Assembly (NCBI GenBank): GCA_029881635.1
Contig: JAOUMG010000072.1
Location: 1-7,749, forward strand
DNA length: 7,749 nucleotides
Direction: 5' to 3'
Origin: Paracoccaceae bacterium
GTDB lineage: Bacteria > Pseudomonadota > Alphaproteobacteria > Rhodobacterales > Rhodobacteraceae
Shown here: positions 1 through 5,309 of the stretch, piece after piece
Layout: the number at the start of each line of letters is the position of its first letter
How positions within the stretch are numbered: position 1 is the first letter of the stretch
Program-made: the position numbers and the translations under genes
Notes under the pieces: model-generated
Seen by the model: only the letters and a program-made list of their open reading frames with translations
Databases searched by the model: none
Told to the model about the DNA's origin: nothing

Positions 1-2
1 TT

Positions 3-197
3 ACCATCAACCATATTGCGGCAGTATTTCTGCCAGCAGGGTTGGGTTATCTCTGGGTTGTCTCACCCGCCGCCGTCTTTGGCCTTGCTGCCGGGATGAG
101 CGCCGTGTCATTGCTGTTGGCCCTGATGATCCCGCGCCACCCCGAGGCCGGATATGAGACGGTTCTTGCCAAAGCGCGCCCTGTTGCGGCGGAATAG
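3..197 (+). CDS. MFS transporter, C-terminal end (partial)
   Basis: This is an open frame entering from the left edge, 64 codons long and ending in TAG. The peptide starts TINHIAAVFLPAGLGYLWVV and continues with a second hydrophobic stretch (AVFGLAAGMSAVSLLLALMI), giving two transmembrane helices. It then ends in a hydrophilic cytoplasmic tail beginning PRHPEAGYETVL. Two closing helices plus an 'IPRHPE.G.ET' tail resemble the last helices (TM11-12) of major facilitator superfamily permeases of the inner membrane. The substrate cannot be told from this fragment. The stop lies 100 bases before prmA on the same strand, so read-through into prmA is possible, although I see no sign of tight coupling. 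The MFS assignment rests on the hydrophobicity pattern and the remembered family tail; another polytopic transporter is possible. Confidence 0.72.
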   Translation, partial: TINHIAAVFLPAGLGYLWVVSPAAVFGLAAGMSAVSLLLALMIPRHPEAGYETVLAKARPVAAE

Positions 198-297
198 GCC
201 CATGTTTCAGGTCGGCCGAGGCTATCTGGTTGCGGGCCTGCCCGTCTGGCGGCTATAGCGCCGCTGAAACCCGGTCCGTCCGCTAAGCGAGGTCGCC

Positions 298-1170
298 ATG
301 CCCACCTATTCCGCACTGACCACATTGCCATCGAAGGAATCCGCGGATGCCCTGGCAGAGGCGATGGAAAGTTTTTTGCCGGAGCCTACCGGTATTGGCG
401 TGTTCGAAATCGAAGATGGGTCTGGCCGGTACGAAGTCGGCGTCTATTTTGAAGAAGAGCCGGAGGACATCGAACTAAGGCTGATGGCCGCGATCTACGG
501 AGCCCGCCCCTTCGCCGTATCCGAAGTTCCTGAAACCGACTGGGTCGCCCATGTCAAACGCGAATTGCAGCCGGTCAATGCGGGGCGCTTTTTTGTTTAT
601 GGAAGCCATGATGCCGACCGGGTGCCCGAAGGTAGCGTGGCACTTTTGATAGAGGCCGCAATGGCCTTTGGTACCGGGCACCACGGAACCACATTGGGAT
701 GTTTGCTGGCGCTCGACCGGTTGGACCGCGCGGGTTTCACCGGAAAGAACGTGGCCGATATCGGCTGTGGCACGGCGGTTCTGGCGATGGCGGCGGCGGC
801 AATCTGGCCGAACCCCGTCCTGGCGTCCGACATTGATCCTGTTGCCGTTGACGTGGCAAAAGCGAATGTCAAAGCCAATGCACAAACGGACCGTGTGCAA
901 TGTGTCGAGTCTGTCGGATTTGATCACCCCGATCTAATCGCCAAGGCGCCCTTCGATCTGGTCTTTGCTAACATCCTGAAGGGGCCTCTGATCGGTCTTG
1001 CCCCGGAAATGGCCCGTCATATTGCCCCGAATGGCTATGCCATTCTGTCCGGCATCCTGACAACACAGGCCGAGGATGTGTTGTCGGTCTATCAGGATCA
1101 CGGGTTTACGCCCAAAAACATCGACAATATCGGTGAGTGGACAACATTGGTTCTGGTCCGTAACCAGTAG
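298..1170 (+). CDS. prmA: Ribosomal protein L11 methyltransferase PrmA
   Basis: Cytoplasmic SAM-dependent methyltransferase that modifies amino groups of ribosomal protein L11. The 290 residues match the usual family length of about 290. Residues 1-100 form the L11-recognition domain. The class I methyltransferase fold follows, with AMAFGTGHHGTT at 121-132 (the PrmA signature loop), SAM motif I VADIGCGTAVLAMAA at 152-166, the acidic SDID at 177-180 that holds the SAM ribose, and FANILKGPL at 223-231, the motif IV equivalent of the (N/D)PP(F/Y) type with the family's N-I-L. The ATG follows a purine-rich GCGAGG and gives the expected N-terminus. A small membrane-protein gene starts 87 bases downstream on the same strand and may be co-transcribed. 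All key motifs are present and I see no damage. Confidence 0.97.
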   Translation: MPTYSALTTLPSKESADALAEAMESFLPEPTGIGVFEIEDGSGRYEVGVYFEEEPEDIELRLMAAIYGARPFAVSEVPETDWVAHVKRELQPVNAGRFFVYGSHDADRVPEGSVALLIEAAMAFGTGHHGTTLGCLLALDRLDRAGFTGKNVADIGCGTAVLAMAAAAIWPNPVLASDIDPVAVDVAKANVKANAQTDRVQCVESVGFDHPDLIAKAPFDLVFANILKGPLIGLAPEMARHIAPNGYAILSGILTTQAEDVLSVYQDHGFTPKNIDNIGEWTTLVLVRNQ

Positions 1171-1182
1171 AGTCTTACGCAG

Positions 1183-1242
1183 CGTCATGCCCAATTAATG
1201 CCACAAAGTCACCTCATCATCGACACGTGCGGGGGCATGACG
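1183..1242. repeat. 10-bp perfect inverted repeat in the leader of the 1258-1605 gene
   Basis: CGTCATGCCC at 1183-1192 is the exact reverse complement of GGGCATGACG at 1233-1242, leaving a 40-base loop. It lies between the prmA stop and the next gene. As RNA it would bury the alternative ATG at 1237, while the ribosome binding site GGGAG (1247-1251) sits just past the stem. It has no T-run, so it is not a rho-independent terminator. It may be a leader structure, a processing site, or chance. Confidence 0.45.
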
Positions 1243-1257
1243 AAACGGGAGATCGGC

Positions 1258-1605
1258 ATGGTCGATCGCAATTTACAGCGGTTTTACGGCAGGATTGGAC
1301 GGATCGAAAAGATCCATGAGGCCGGAGGCGGGTTTGAAGCCGATGGCACGCTGGGTATGTCCTATTACAAAAGCCAAAAACGTCCGCGCCGTCGCCGGGG
1401 CTTTTTGGCACCGGTAGTTTTGGTTTTGATGACAGTGATCGGCATCAAGGCTGCCGTGCATACCGCCATTGGCGGCGAGGTATATGAAGAGCGTGTTCAG
1501 ATATTGAGATCTGGGCCAATCGTCGATCAGGTCGGCGCCTATATCCTTCAGGCAGATCCGCTGACGCTCGCGCTTGCCGCACAGTTGCGCAGATTGGTGC
1601 GCTGA
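1258..1605 (+). CDS. Small single-pass membrane protein, unknown function
   Basis: 115 residues; function not recognised. The start at 1258 is chosen because GGGAG (1247-1251) lies 6 bases upstream; in-frame ATGs at 1198 and 1237 lack a better site. Residues 1-40 are hydrophilic and partly basic (RFYGRIGRIEKIHE). Residues 41-47, KRPRRRR, form a positive patch that should hold the N-terminus in the cytoplasm. Residues 48-66 are one transmembrane helix (GFLAPVVLVLMTVIGIKAA), which leaves a C-terminal tail of about 45 residues in the periplasm (VYEERVQILRSG, then VDQVGAYILQADPLTLALA). The pattern 'basic patch, one helix, Y..RV..L..G, GA...QADP' recalls a small conserved hypothetical family I associate with Rhodobacteraceae; that link is from memory. 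It sits downstream of prmA and is closed by the terminator at 1650-1684. Confidence 0.7.
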   Translation: MVDRNLQRFYGRIGRIEKIHEAGGGFEADGTLGMSYYKSQKRPRRRRGFLAPVVLVLMTVIGIKAAVHTAIGGEVYEERVQILRSGPIVDQVGAYILQADPLTLALAAQLRRLVR

Positions 1606-1649
1606 TACCGCCAGCTGACAGATACTAAACTGCGAACGCTTGGAATTTG

Positions 1650-1684
1650 AAAGGCCGTGTCGGGGGGTTCCCGGCACGGCCTTT
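1650..1684. terminator. Strong, possibly bidirectional rho-independent terminator
   Basis: A 15-bp stem, AAAGGCCGTGTCGGG (1650-1664) with CCCGGCACGGCCTTT (1670-1684), has one G-T wobble and a 5-base loop GGGTT. The outer A-A-A/T-T-T pairs give a short U tract in both transcripts. It lies 44 bases after the stop of the 1258-1605 gene and 39 bases past the stop of the convergent DUF1127 gene, so it can end both units. Confidence 0.9.
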
Positions 1685-1723
1685 GGCGATTACCATCGCA
1701 TGGTCGTCTGACTGTTTACTCTA

Positions 1724-1918
1724 TCAGACGCGCGAAGCGATCGTATCGATATCACCACGGCACAGGCCGATATCATCAAGTTCCCGGTCCGAAAGCTTCG
1801 ACAGGGCGGTACGGGTTGTGCGTGCATCGTTCCAGGCGGAGAAGGTCGAAACGAAAAGACCAAATACGCCGGGCAAAGAACCAGCATTGGCAGGGCGGTT
1901 GAGATCATAGGTGGACAT
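1724..1918 (-). CDS. DUF1127 (YjiS-like) small protein
   Basis: 64 residues, typical for the family. The N-terminal 28 residues are variable. From W29 comes the DUF1127 core W-N-DARTTRTALSKL (29-42) followed by SDRELDDIGLCRGDID (43-58), the arginine-rich helix plus 'L.DIG..R.DI' signature. The ATG is preceded by AGAGGAA at 8-base spacing. Members are small basic proteins; some have been linked to RNA binding, stress responses and phosphate or carbon uptake in alphaproteobacteria, but no biochemical role can be assigned here. The gene stands alone, convergent with the 1258-1605 gene across the shared terminator and divergent from ruvC. Its leader can form a 6-bp hairpin (TGCTTC/GAAGCA at 1944-1960) just upstream of the ribosome binding site. 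Confidence 0.93.
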   Translation of the reverse strand: MSTYDLNRPANAGSLPGVFGLFVSTFSAWNDARTTRTALSKLSDRELDDIGLCRGDIDTIASRV

Positions 1919-2026
1919 GTTTGTATTCCTCTAATTTTACGGCTGCTTCGCGATGAAGCATCTTGTTCATGACCGTCAGATAGACCCGCGCTGCCGGGCG
2001 GACAAGCGCACCGGCGGCAATACGGA

Positions 2027-2043
2027 TATGCAGCTAATGCATA
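2027..2043. repeat. Inverted repeat TATGCA-N5-TGCATA
   Basis: TATGCA (2027-2032) and TGCATA (2038-2043) are perfect reverse complements around GCTAA. The 17-base dyad lies in the middle of the divergent gap between DUF1127 and ruvC, a usual place for an operator. No regulator is recognised, and a 6-bp dyad can arise by chance. Confidence 0.3.
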
Positions 2044-2096
2044 GGTCGATTTTGCGGTAACAGTTTGTAATTAAACCATTTGTCCAGGATCTGAAA

Positions 2097-2204
2097 ATGT
2101 CGGTTTTCGATTGGCAGAGGGCGGAATTCATCCTCGATGATGGCAGGATTGTGGCGAAGGCAAACGGGGCATTGGCCCTTCCCGATGTTCGCTATTCGTG
2201 CTAA
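2097..2204 (+). CDS. Possible small ORF (35 aa) upstream of ruvC
   Basis: An ATG at 2097 follows CAGGAT with 8-base spacing and opens a frame of 35 residues beginning [20 protein letters not shown] and ending PDVRYSC, then TAA. It ends 32 bases before the ruvC start. I do not recognise the peptide; it has no membrane segment and reads like a folded, mixed-charge sequence. By hand count about 65% of its third codon positions are G or C, compatible with coding DNA here. It could be a small protein, a leader peptide of the ruv operon, the remains of a longer gene, or chance. The ORF is too short to decide from one sequence. Confidence 0.33.
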   Translation: MSVFDWQRAEFILDDGRIVAKANGALALPDVRYSC

Positions 2205-2236
2205 TCGTGTCCGAAAAGCAACAGGAGCAGGGGCAG

Positions 2237-2740
2237 ATGCGTGTATTGGGGATCGACCCAGGGCTGAGAAACCTTGGCTGGGGTGTGATTGACGTAAACG
2301 GATCGCGACTCAGACATGTTGCGAATGGCGTCATCCATTCCGAAGGCGATAACCTTGGCACGCGCCTTTTGTCATTGCATACAGCCCTTAGCGAAATTGT
2401 AGCCCAACATGGCCCGGATGCGGCGGCTGTGGAACAAACATTCGTCAACAAGGACGGGGCAGGGACGCTAAAGCTGGGCCAGGCACGGGGCATTGCCGTT
2501 CTGGTGCCGGCGCAGGCTGGTCTGTTCGTTGGCGAATATGCCCCCAATACGGTGAAAAAGGCTGTGGTCGGCGTCGGACATGCCGATAAGGCGCAGATCG
2601 CTCATATGGTCCGCCACCAGTTGCCGGGGGTTGATCTGGCCGGGCCTGATGCCGCAGATGCGCTGGCTGTCGCAATCTGTCATGCGCATCACCTGCAAAG
2701 TGCCGGACGTCTGGCCGCCGCTGTGAAGGGGGCCGCATGA
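2237..2740 (+). CDS. ruvC: Holliday junction resolvase RuvC
   Basis: Endonuclease that cuts Holliday junctions symmetrically after RuvAB has moved them, the last step of RecA-dependent recombinational repair. It acts as a dimer with Mg2+. The 167 residues match the family. The four catalytic acidic residues are at the classical positions: D7 ([10 protein letters not shown]), E66 (AVEQTF), D138 and D141 ([14 protein letters not shown]). The start at 2237 is chosen because it gives this canonical N-terminus and has AGGAG (2223-2227) 9 bases upstream; an in-frame GTG at 2198 would add 13 unsupported residues. The stop overlaps the ruvA start as ATGA (2737-2740), implying translational coupling. 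This is the first gene of ruvC-ruvA-ruvB. Confidence 0.97.
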   Translation: MRVLGIDPGLRNLGWGVIDVNGSRLRHVANGVIHSEGDNLGTRLLSLHTALSEIVAQHGPDAAAVEQTFVNKDGAGTLKLGQARGIAVLVPAQAGLFVGEYAPNTVKKAVVGVGHADKAQIAHMVRHQLPGVDLAGPDAADALAVAICHAHHLQSAGRLAAAVKGAA

Positions 2741-3405
2741 TTGGTCGCATTGCCGGAATTTTGCTGCACCGTGCCACGGACCATGTGCTGATTGATGTGC
2801 GCGGTGTCGGGTACATCGTTCATATTTCCCAGCGCACTGCAGCAGGATTGCCAGCCATTGGCGAGGCCTGCGCGCTTTATACCGAACTTTTGGTGCGCGA
2901 GGATCTTCTGCAGCTTTTTGGGTTTCCAAGCCTGCAGGAAAAGGAATGGCACCGGATGTTGACCTCGGTTCAGGGTGTGGGTGCCAAGGCGGCAATGGCC
3001 ATCCTCGGGACGCTTGGCGCAGACGGTGCCGGGCGTGCGATTGCGCTGGGTGACTGGAACGCGATCAAGGCAGCACCCGGTGTTGGGCCAAAGCTGGCGC
3101 AGCGGGTAGTCATGGAACTAAAGGAAAAGGCACCGGGTGTAATGGCGCTGGGTACATCGGCGGCGATTGATGCGATTTTGCCGACCGATGATGTTGTTGA
3201 AACGCCCTCGCCTCGCCGGGCGGTAGAAAGACCGCCGGCCACCAACGCCAGCGCGACAGCCGAGGCGTTGTCTGCCCTGGTCAATCTGGGCTACGGACAG
3301 GGCGAGGCCGCCGCTGCCGTCGCCGAAGCTGCCGGGGCCAATGAGGGCGCTGATACGTCGGCACTGATCCGGGCGGCTTTAAAGCTGCTGGCACCGAAGG
3401 GTTGA
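2737..3405 (+). CDS. ruvA: Holliday junction branch migration protein RuvA
   Basis: Binds four-way DNA junctions as a tetramer and loads the RuvB motor. 222 residues against about 203 in E. coli; the extra length lies in the linker. Domain I, residues 1-62, is the OB-fold ([20 protein letters not shown]). Domain II has two helix-hairpin-helix motifs, VQGVGAKAA at 78-86 and [11 protein letters not shown] at 113-123, which grip the backbone. A long flexible linker (about 135-172, rich in Ala, Pro and Thr) leads to domain III at about 173-222 ([16 protein letters not shown]), the RuvB-binding part. The gene overlaps ruvC by four bases and ends four bases before ruvB, so the three are surely co-transcribed. 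No defects seen. Confidence 0.97.
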   Translation: MIGRIAGILLHRATDHVLIDVRGVGYIVHISQRTAAGLPAIGEACALYTELLVREDLLQLFGFPSLQEKEWHRMLTSVQGVGAKAAMAILGTLGADGAGRAIALGDWNAIKAAPGVGPKLAQRVVMELKEKAPGVMALGTSAAIDAILPTDDVVETPSPRRAVERPPATNASATAEALSALVNLGYGQGEAAAAVAEAAGANEGADTSALIRAALKLLAPKG

Positions 3406-3409
3406 GATA

Positions 3410-4447
3410 ATGGAACCCGATCCCACCCTTCGCCCCGCCCCTCAGCCCGAAGATATCGCCCCCGAGGGTGACCGGGCGCTGCGGCCGCAGACCCTGGATG
3501 ATTTTGTCGGCCAGCAAGAGGCGCGCGCCAATCTGCGGGTCTTCATCGAAAGTGCCCGACGGCGCGGCGAGGCAATGGATCATACCCTGTTTCACGGCCC
3601 CCCAGGTCTGGGCAAAACGACACTGGCGCAGATCATGGCACGCGAATTGGGCGTGAATTTTCGCATGACCTCGGGGCCGGTTCTGGCGCGGGCGGGCGAT
3701 CTCGCGGCAATCCTGACCAATCTGGAAGCCCGCGATGTGCTGTTCATCGACGAAATTCACCGGATGAATCCCGCCGTGGAGGAGGTGCTGTATCCCGCTC
3801 TTGAGGATTTTGAGCTGGATCTGGTGATCGGCGAAGGGCCTGCGGCCAGAACCGTCAGGATCGAACTCCAGCCATTCACGCTGGTCGGGGCCACGACCCG
3901 GCTGGGGCTGTTGACCACACCTTTACGGGACCGGTTTGGTATTCCCACACGGCTCGAGTTTTATACCGTGCCGGAACTGGATCACATCGTCACGCGTGGG
4001 GCGCGGTTGATGGGGGTGTCTTCAGATCCCGAAGGCACATTGGAAATTGCCAAACGTTCGCGGGGCACACCGAGGATTGCGGGGCGGCTGCTGCGCCGCG
4101 TGGTGGATTTCGCGCTGGTCGAAGGAAACGGGCGGCTGACGCGCGAAATCGCCGATACCGCGCTGACGCGGCTCGGGGTCGATCACATCGGGCTGGATGG
4201 CGCGGATCGGCGGTATCTGCGGTTGATCGCAGAGAATTATGCCGGCGGGCCGGTCGGGGCGGAAACCTTGTCGGCAGCGCTTTCGGAGGCGCGCGACGCG
4301 ATTGAGGAAGTGATCGAGCCGTTTTTGCTCCAGCAAGGGCTGATCCAACGTACGCCCCGTGGACGGATGCTGGCGCAGAAAGCCTGGACTCACCTTGGAA
4401 TGACCGCCCCGAAAGCGCCAGGTCAGAGCGATCTGTTTGCGAAATAG
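3410..4447 (+). CDS. ruvB: Holliday junction branch migration ATPase RuvB
   Basis: AAA+ hexameric motor that pumps DNA through the RuvA-bound junction using ATP. 345 residues, slightly longer than the 336 of E. coli because of an N-terminal extension. Visible motifs: Walker [10 protein letters not shown] (63-71), Walker B LFIDEIHR with D114 and E115, sensor 1 GATTR (160-164), the arginine-finger segment PLRDRFG (171-177), and sensor 2 GTPRIA with R222. The C-terminal winged-helix domain includes QRTPRGR (313-319), which contacts DNA. GAAGG (3396-3400) precedes the ATG by 9 bases and overlaps the ruvA end. G+C is high (about 65% by hand count over 3421-3660). It is the last gene of the ruv operon; the gene that follows is not the usual ybgC. 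Confidence 0.98.
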   Translation: MEPDPTLRPAPQPEDIAPEGDRALRPQTLDDFVGQQEARANLRVFIESARRRGEAMDHTLFHGPPGLGKTTLAQIMARELGVNFRMTSGPVLARAGDLAAILTNLEARDVLFIDEIHRMNPAVEEVLYPALEDFELDLVIGEGPAARTVRIELQPFTLVGATTRLGLLTTPLRDRFGIPTRLEFYTVPELDHIVTRGARLMGVSSDPEGTLEIAKRSRGTPRIAGRLLRRVVDFALVEGNGRLTREIADTALTRLGVDHIGLDGADRRYLRLIAENYAGGPVGAETLSAALSEARDAIEEVIEPFLLQQGLIQRTPRGRMLAQKAWTHLGMTAPKAPGQSDLFAK

Positions 4448-4531
4448 AGCGCCATTCAGGTGTGAAGCGCTACTCATTTTCGTTTGCCACAAAGCCAATA
4501 CATACATGGAACTCTCGATCTGGAGGTAAAT

Positions 4532-5137
4532 ATGCAAGACATGCCTATCAGAAAGGGTGATTGGAACGACGAAGAGAGCATTGGAGCACTGCTTTCGGTG
4601 TCGTTCACGGATGATCCGTTCGTCCGATGGCTGTTGCCGAATTCATTGGATTTTCTGCGCGACAGCAAAAAGGATCCCAGACGCGCCTATCGGGCTGCGT
4701 TCGAGGCCGGTACTCTCTTTATAATCGGGGATTTTGCAGGCGCTGCGGTGTGGCTGCCTCCCGGTGCAAAAAGCGATCGCACTGAAGAGCTTGGACAATC
4801 CGATCCGTCACCGGCAACTGGCAGCCCCGCCTATCCTCCTGAATTCCCATCACTGATTTCGCAAAGCGCCGCGTATTGCCCAAGTGACCCACACTGGTAC
4901 CTTGGCTTGCTTGCCGTTGACCCCGCATATCGTGGTCGTGGTGTCGGAACGATGCTTTTGAAGTACAGTTTGGCAGTCGTTGATGGCGATGGTCTTCCCG
5001 CCTATCTTGAGTCAACAAATGCAGCAAACCTTTCCCTTAACCGGCGATTTGGCTTTCAAGAATTGGCGGAAGTGCGCGTCGGGTCCTCACCTCCTCGGTT
5101 TCCAATGTTAAGAAGCGCACGACCACAAGATGCCTAG
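4532..5137 (+). CDS. GNAT-family N-acetyltransferase
   Basis: 201 residues; should transfer an acetyl group from acetyl-CoA to an unknown amine. The start at 4532 follows GGAGG (4522-4526) at 5-base spacing; an upstream in-frame ATG at 4484 lacks such a site. N-terminal signs are FTDDPFVRWLLP (25-36) and GAAVWLPPG (70-78). The acetyl-CoA loop is LAVDPAYRGRGVGTMLL (127-143) with the R-G-R-G-V-G pyrophosphate motif, followed by YLEST (158-162) and NRRFGF (170-175). The layout recalls a GNAT group common in actinobacteria and fungi (from memory). The usual Tyr before the R-x-GF motif, often the general acid, is Asn170. G+C is about 55% over 4561-4800 by hand count against about 65% in ruvB, which suggests a later arrival. 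It converges with the oxidoreductase gene, with stops 34 bases apart. Confidence 0.86.
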   Translation: MQDMPIRKGDWNDEESIGALLSVSFTDDPFVRWLLPNSLDFLRDSKKDPRRAYRAAFEAGTLFIIGDFAGAAVWLPPGAKSDRTEELGQSDPSPATGSPAYPPEFPSLISQSAAYCPSDPHWYLGLLAVDPAYRGRGVGTMLLKYSLAVVDGDGLPAYLESTNAANLSLNRRFGFQELAEVRVGSSPPRFPMLRSARPQDA

Positions 5138-5171
5138 CGCCCTCAATTCCCCAAAGGCGAAGGGACCTTCT

Positions 5172-5309
5172 TTAATACTCGGTTTCGACCGGTACGACCT
5201 CGATCGCTTTCAGCTTTTCGATCCCGAGCAAATGAAGAGCAAGCCGCTCATACAGTGTTTCCGACTTGCCGGTGCGGATCTTGTGGAGAAAGTACTTTTC
5301 AAACCCGAT
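5172..5309 (-). pseudogene. Displaced C-terminal tail of the SQR-like oxidoreductase
   Basis: In the minus-strand frame shifted by one base from the main ORF, 45 codons read IGFEKYFLHKIRTGKSETLY and go on to the end VVPVETEY with a TAA at 5172-5174. The start of this segment is the natural continuation of GKWVHAAK, the last normal residues of the 5299-6474 ORF, as I recall the family ('GKWVHAAKI.FEKYFL.K.R'). Removing one base at about 5310 would join the parts into a 433-residue protein, the expected length. In SQR-type enzymes the C-terminal helices help membrane attachment and quinone access, so their loss should matter. The tail looks undamaged, which suggests a very recent mutation or a sequencing error. 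Confidence 0.8.

Larger units (their letters stand above)
1919..2236. promoter_or_regulatory. Divergent intergenic region, DUF1127 / ruvC
   Basis: These 318 bases contain no clear conserved gene. They should carry the promoters of DUF1127 (leftward) and of the ruv operon (rightward). Weak candidates are a -10-like TGTAAT at 2066-2071 on the plus strand and TTTAAT at 2070-2075 on the minus strand, neither with a good -35. Closer to DUF1127 there is a minus-strand pair CTTGTCC...TCTATCT (2006 to 1978, 15-base spacer), only loosely like a heat-shock sigma-32 promoter. The region also holds the inverted repeat at 2027-2043, a possible short ORF at 2097-2204 and an imperfect GTTC-N7-GTGC at 2187-2201. 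All promoter calls are tentative. Confidence 0.4.

Noticed and set aside
250..270. Hairpin GCGGC/GCCGC between the transporter and prmA
   Set aside because: A five-pair stem without a T-run in G+C-rich DNA is expected by chance; no terminator call is justified.
475..927. A 150-codon minus-strand frame inside prmA
   Set aside because: It lies fully within a well-supported gene, has no family motif and is rich in Arg/His/Cys as shadow frames usually are.
2198..2236. Upstream GTG start for RuvC adding 13 residues
   Set aside because: The ATG at 2237 has a good AGGAG and gives the canonical [10 protein letters not shown]-terminus with D7 in place.
2468..2995. A 175-codon minus-strand frame across ruvC and ruvA
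   Set aside because: Both overlapped genes keep every catalytic and binding motif on the plus strand; the antisense product resembles nothing.
4450..4475. Terminator after ruvB from AGCGC...GCGCT
   Set aside because: The stem is only five pairs with a long loop and no clean T-run, so termination is not supported.
4484..4531. Upstream ATG start for the GNAT protein
   Set aside because: The GGAGG at 4522-4526 clearly serves the ATG at 4532.
5138..5171. Terminator between the convergent GNAT and oxidoreductase genes (GAAG-GGAC-CTTC then TTT)
   Set aside because: The stem has four pairs only; it is too weak to call, though some termination would be expected here.
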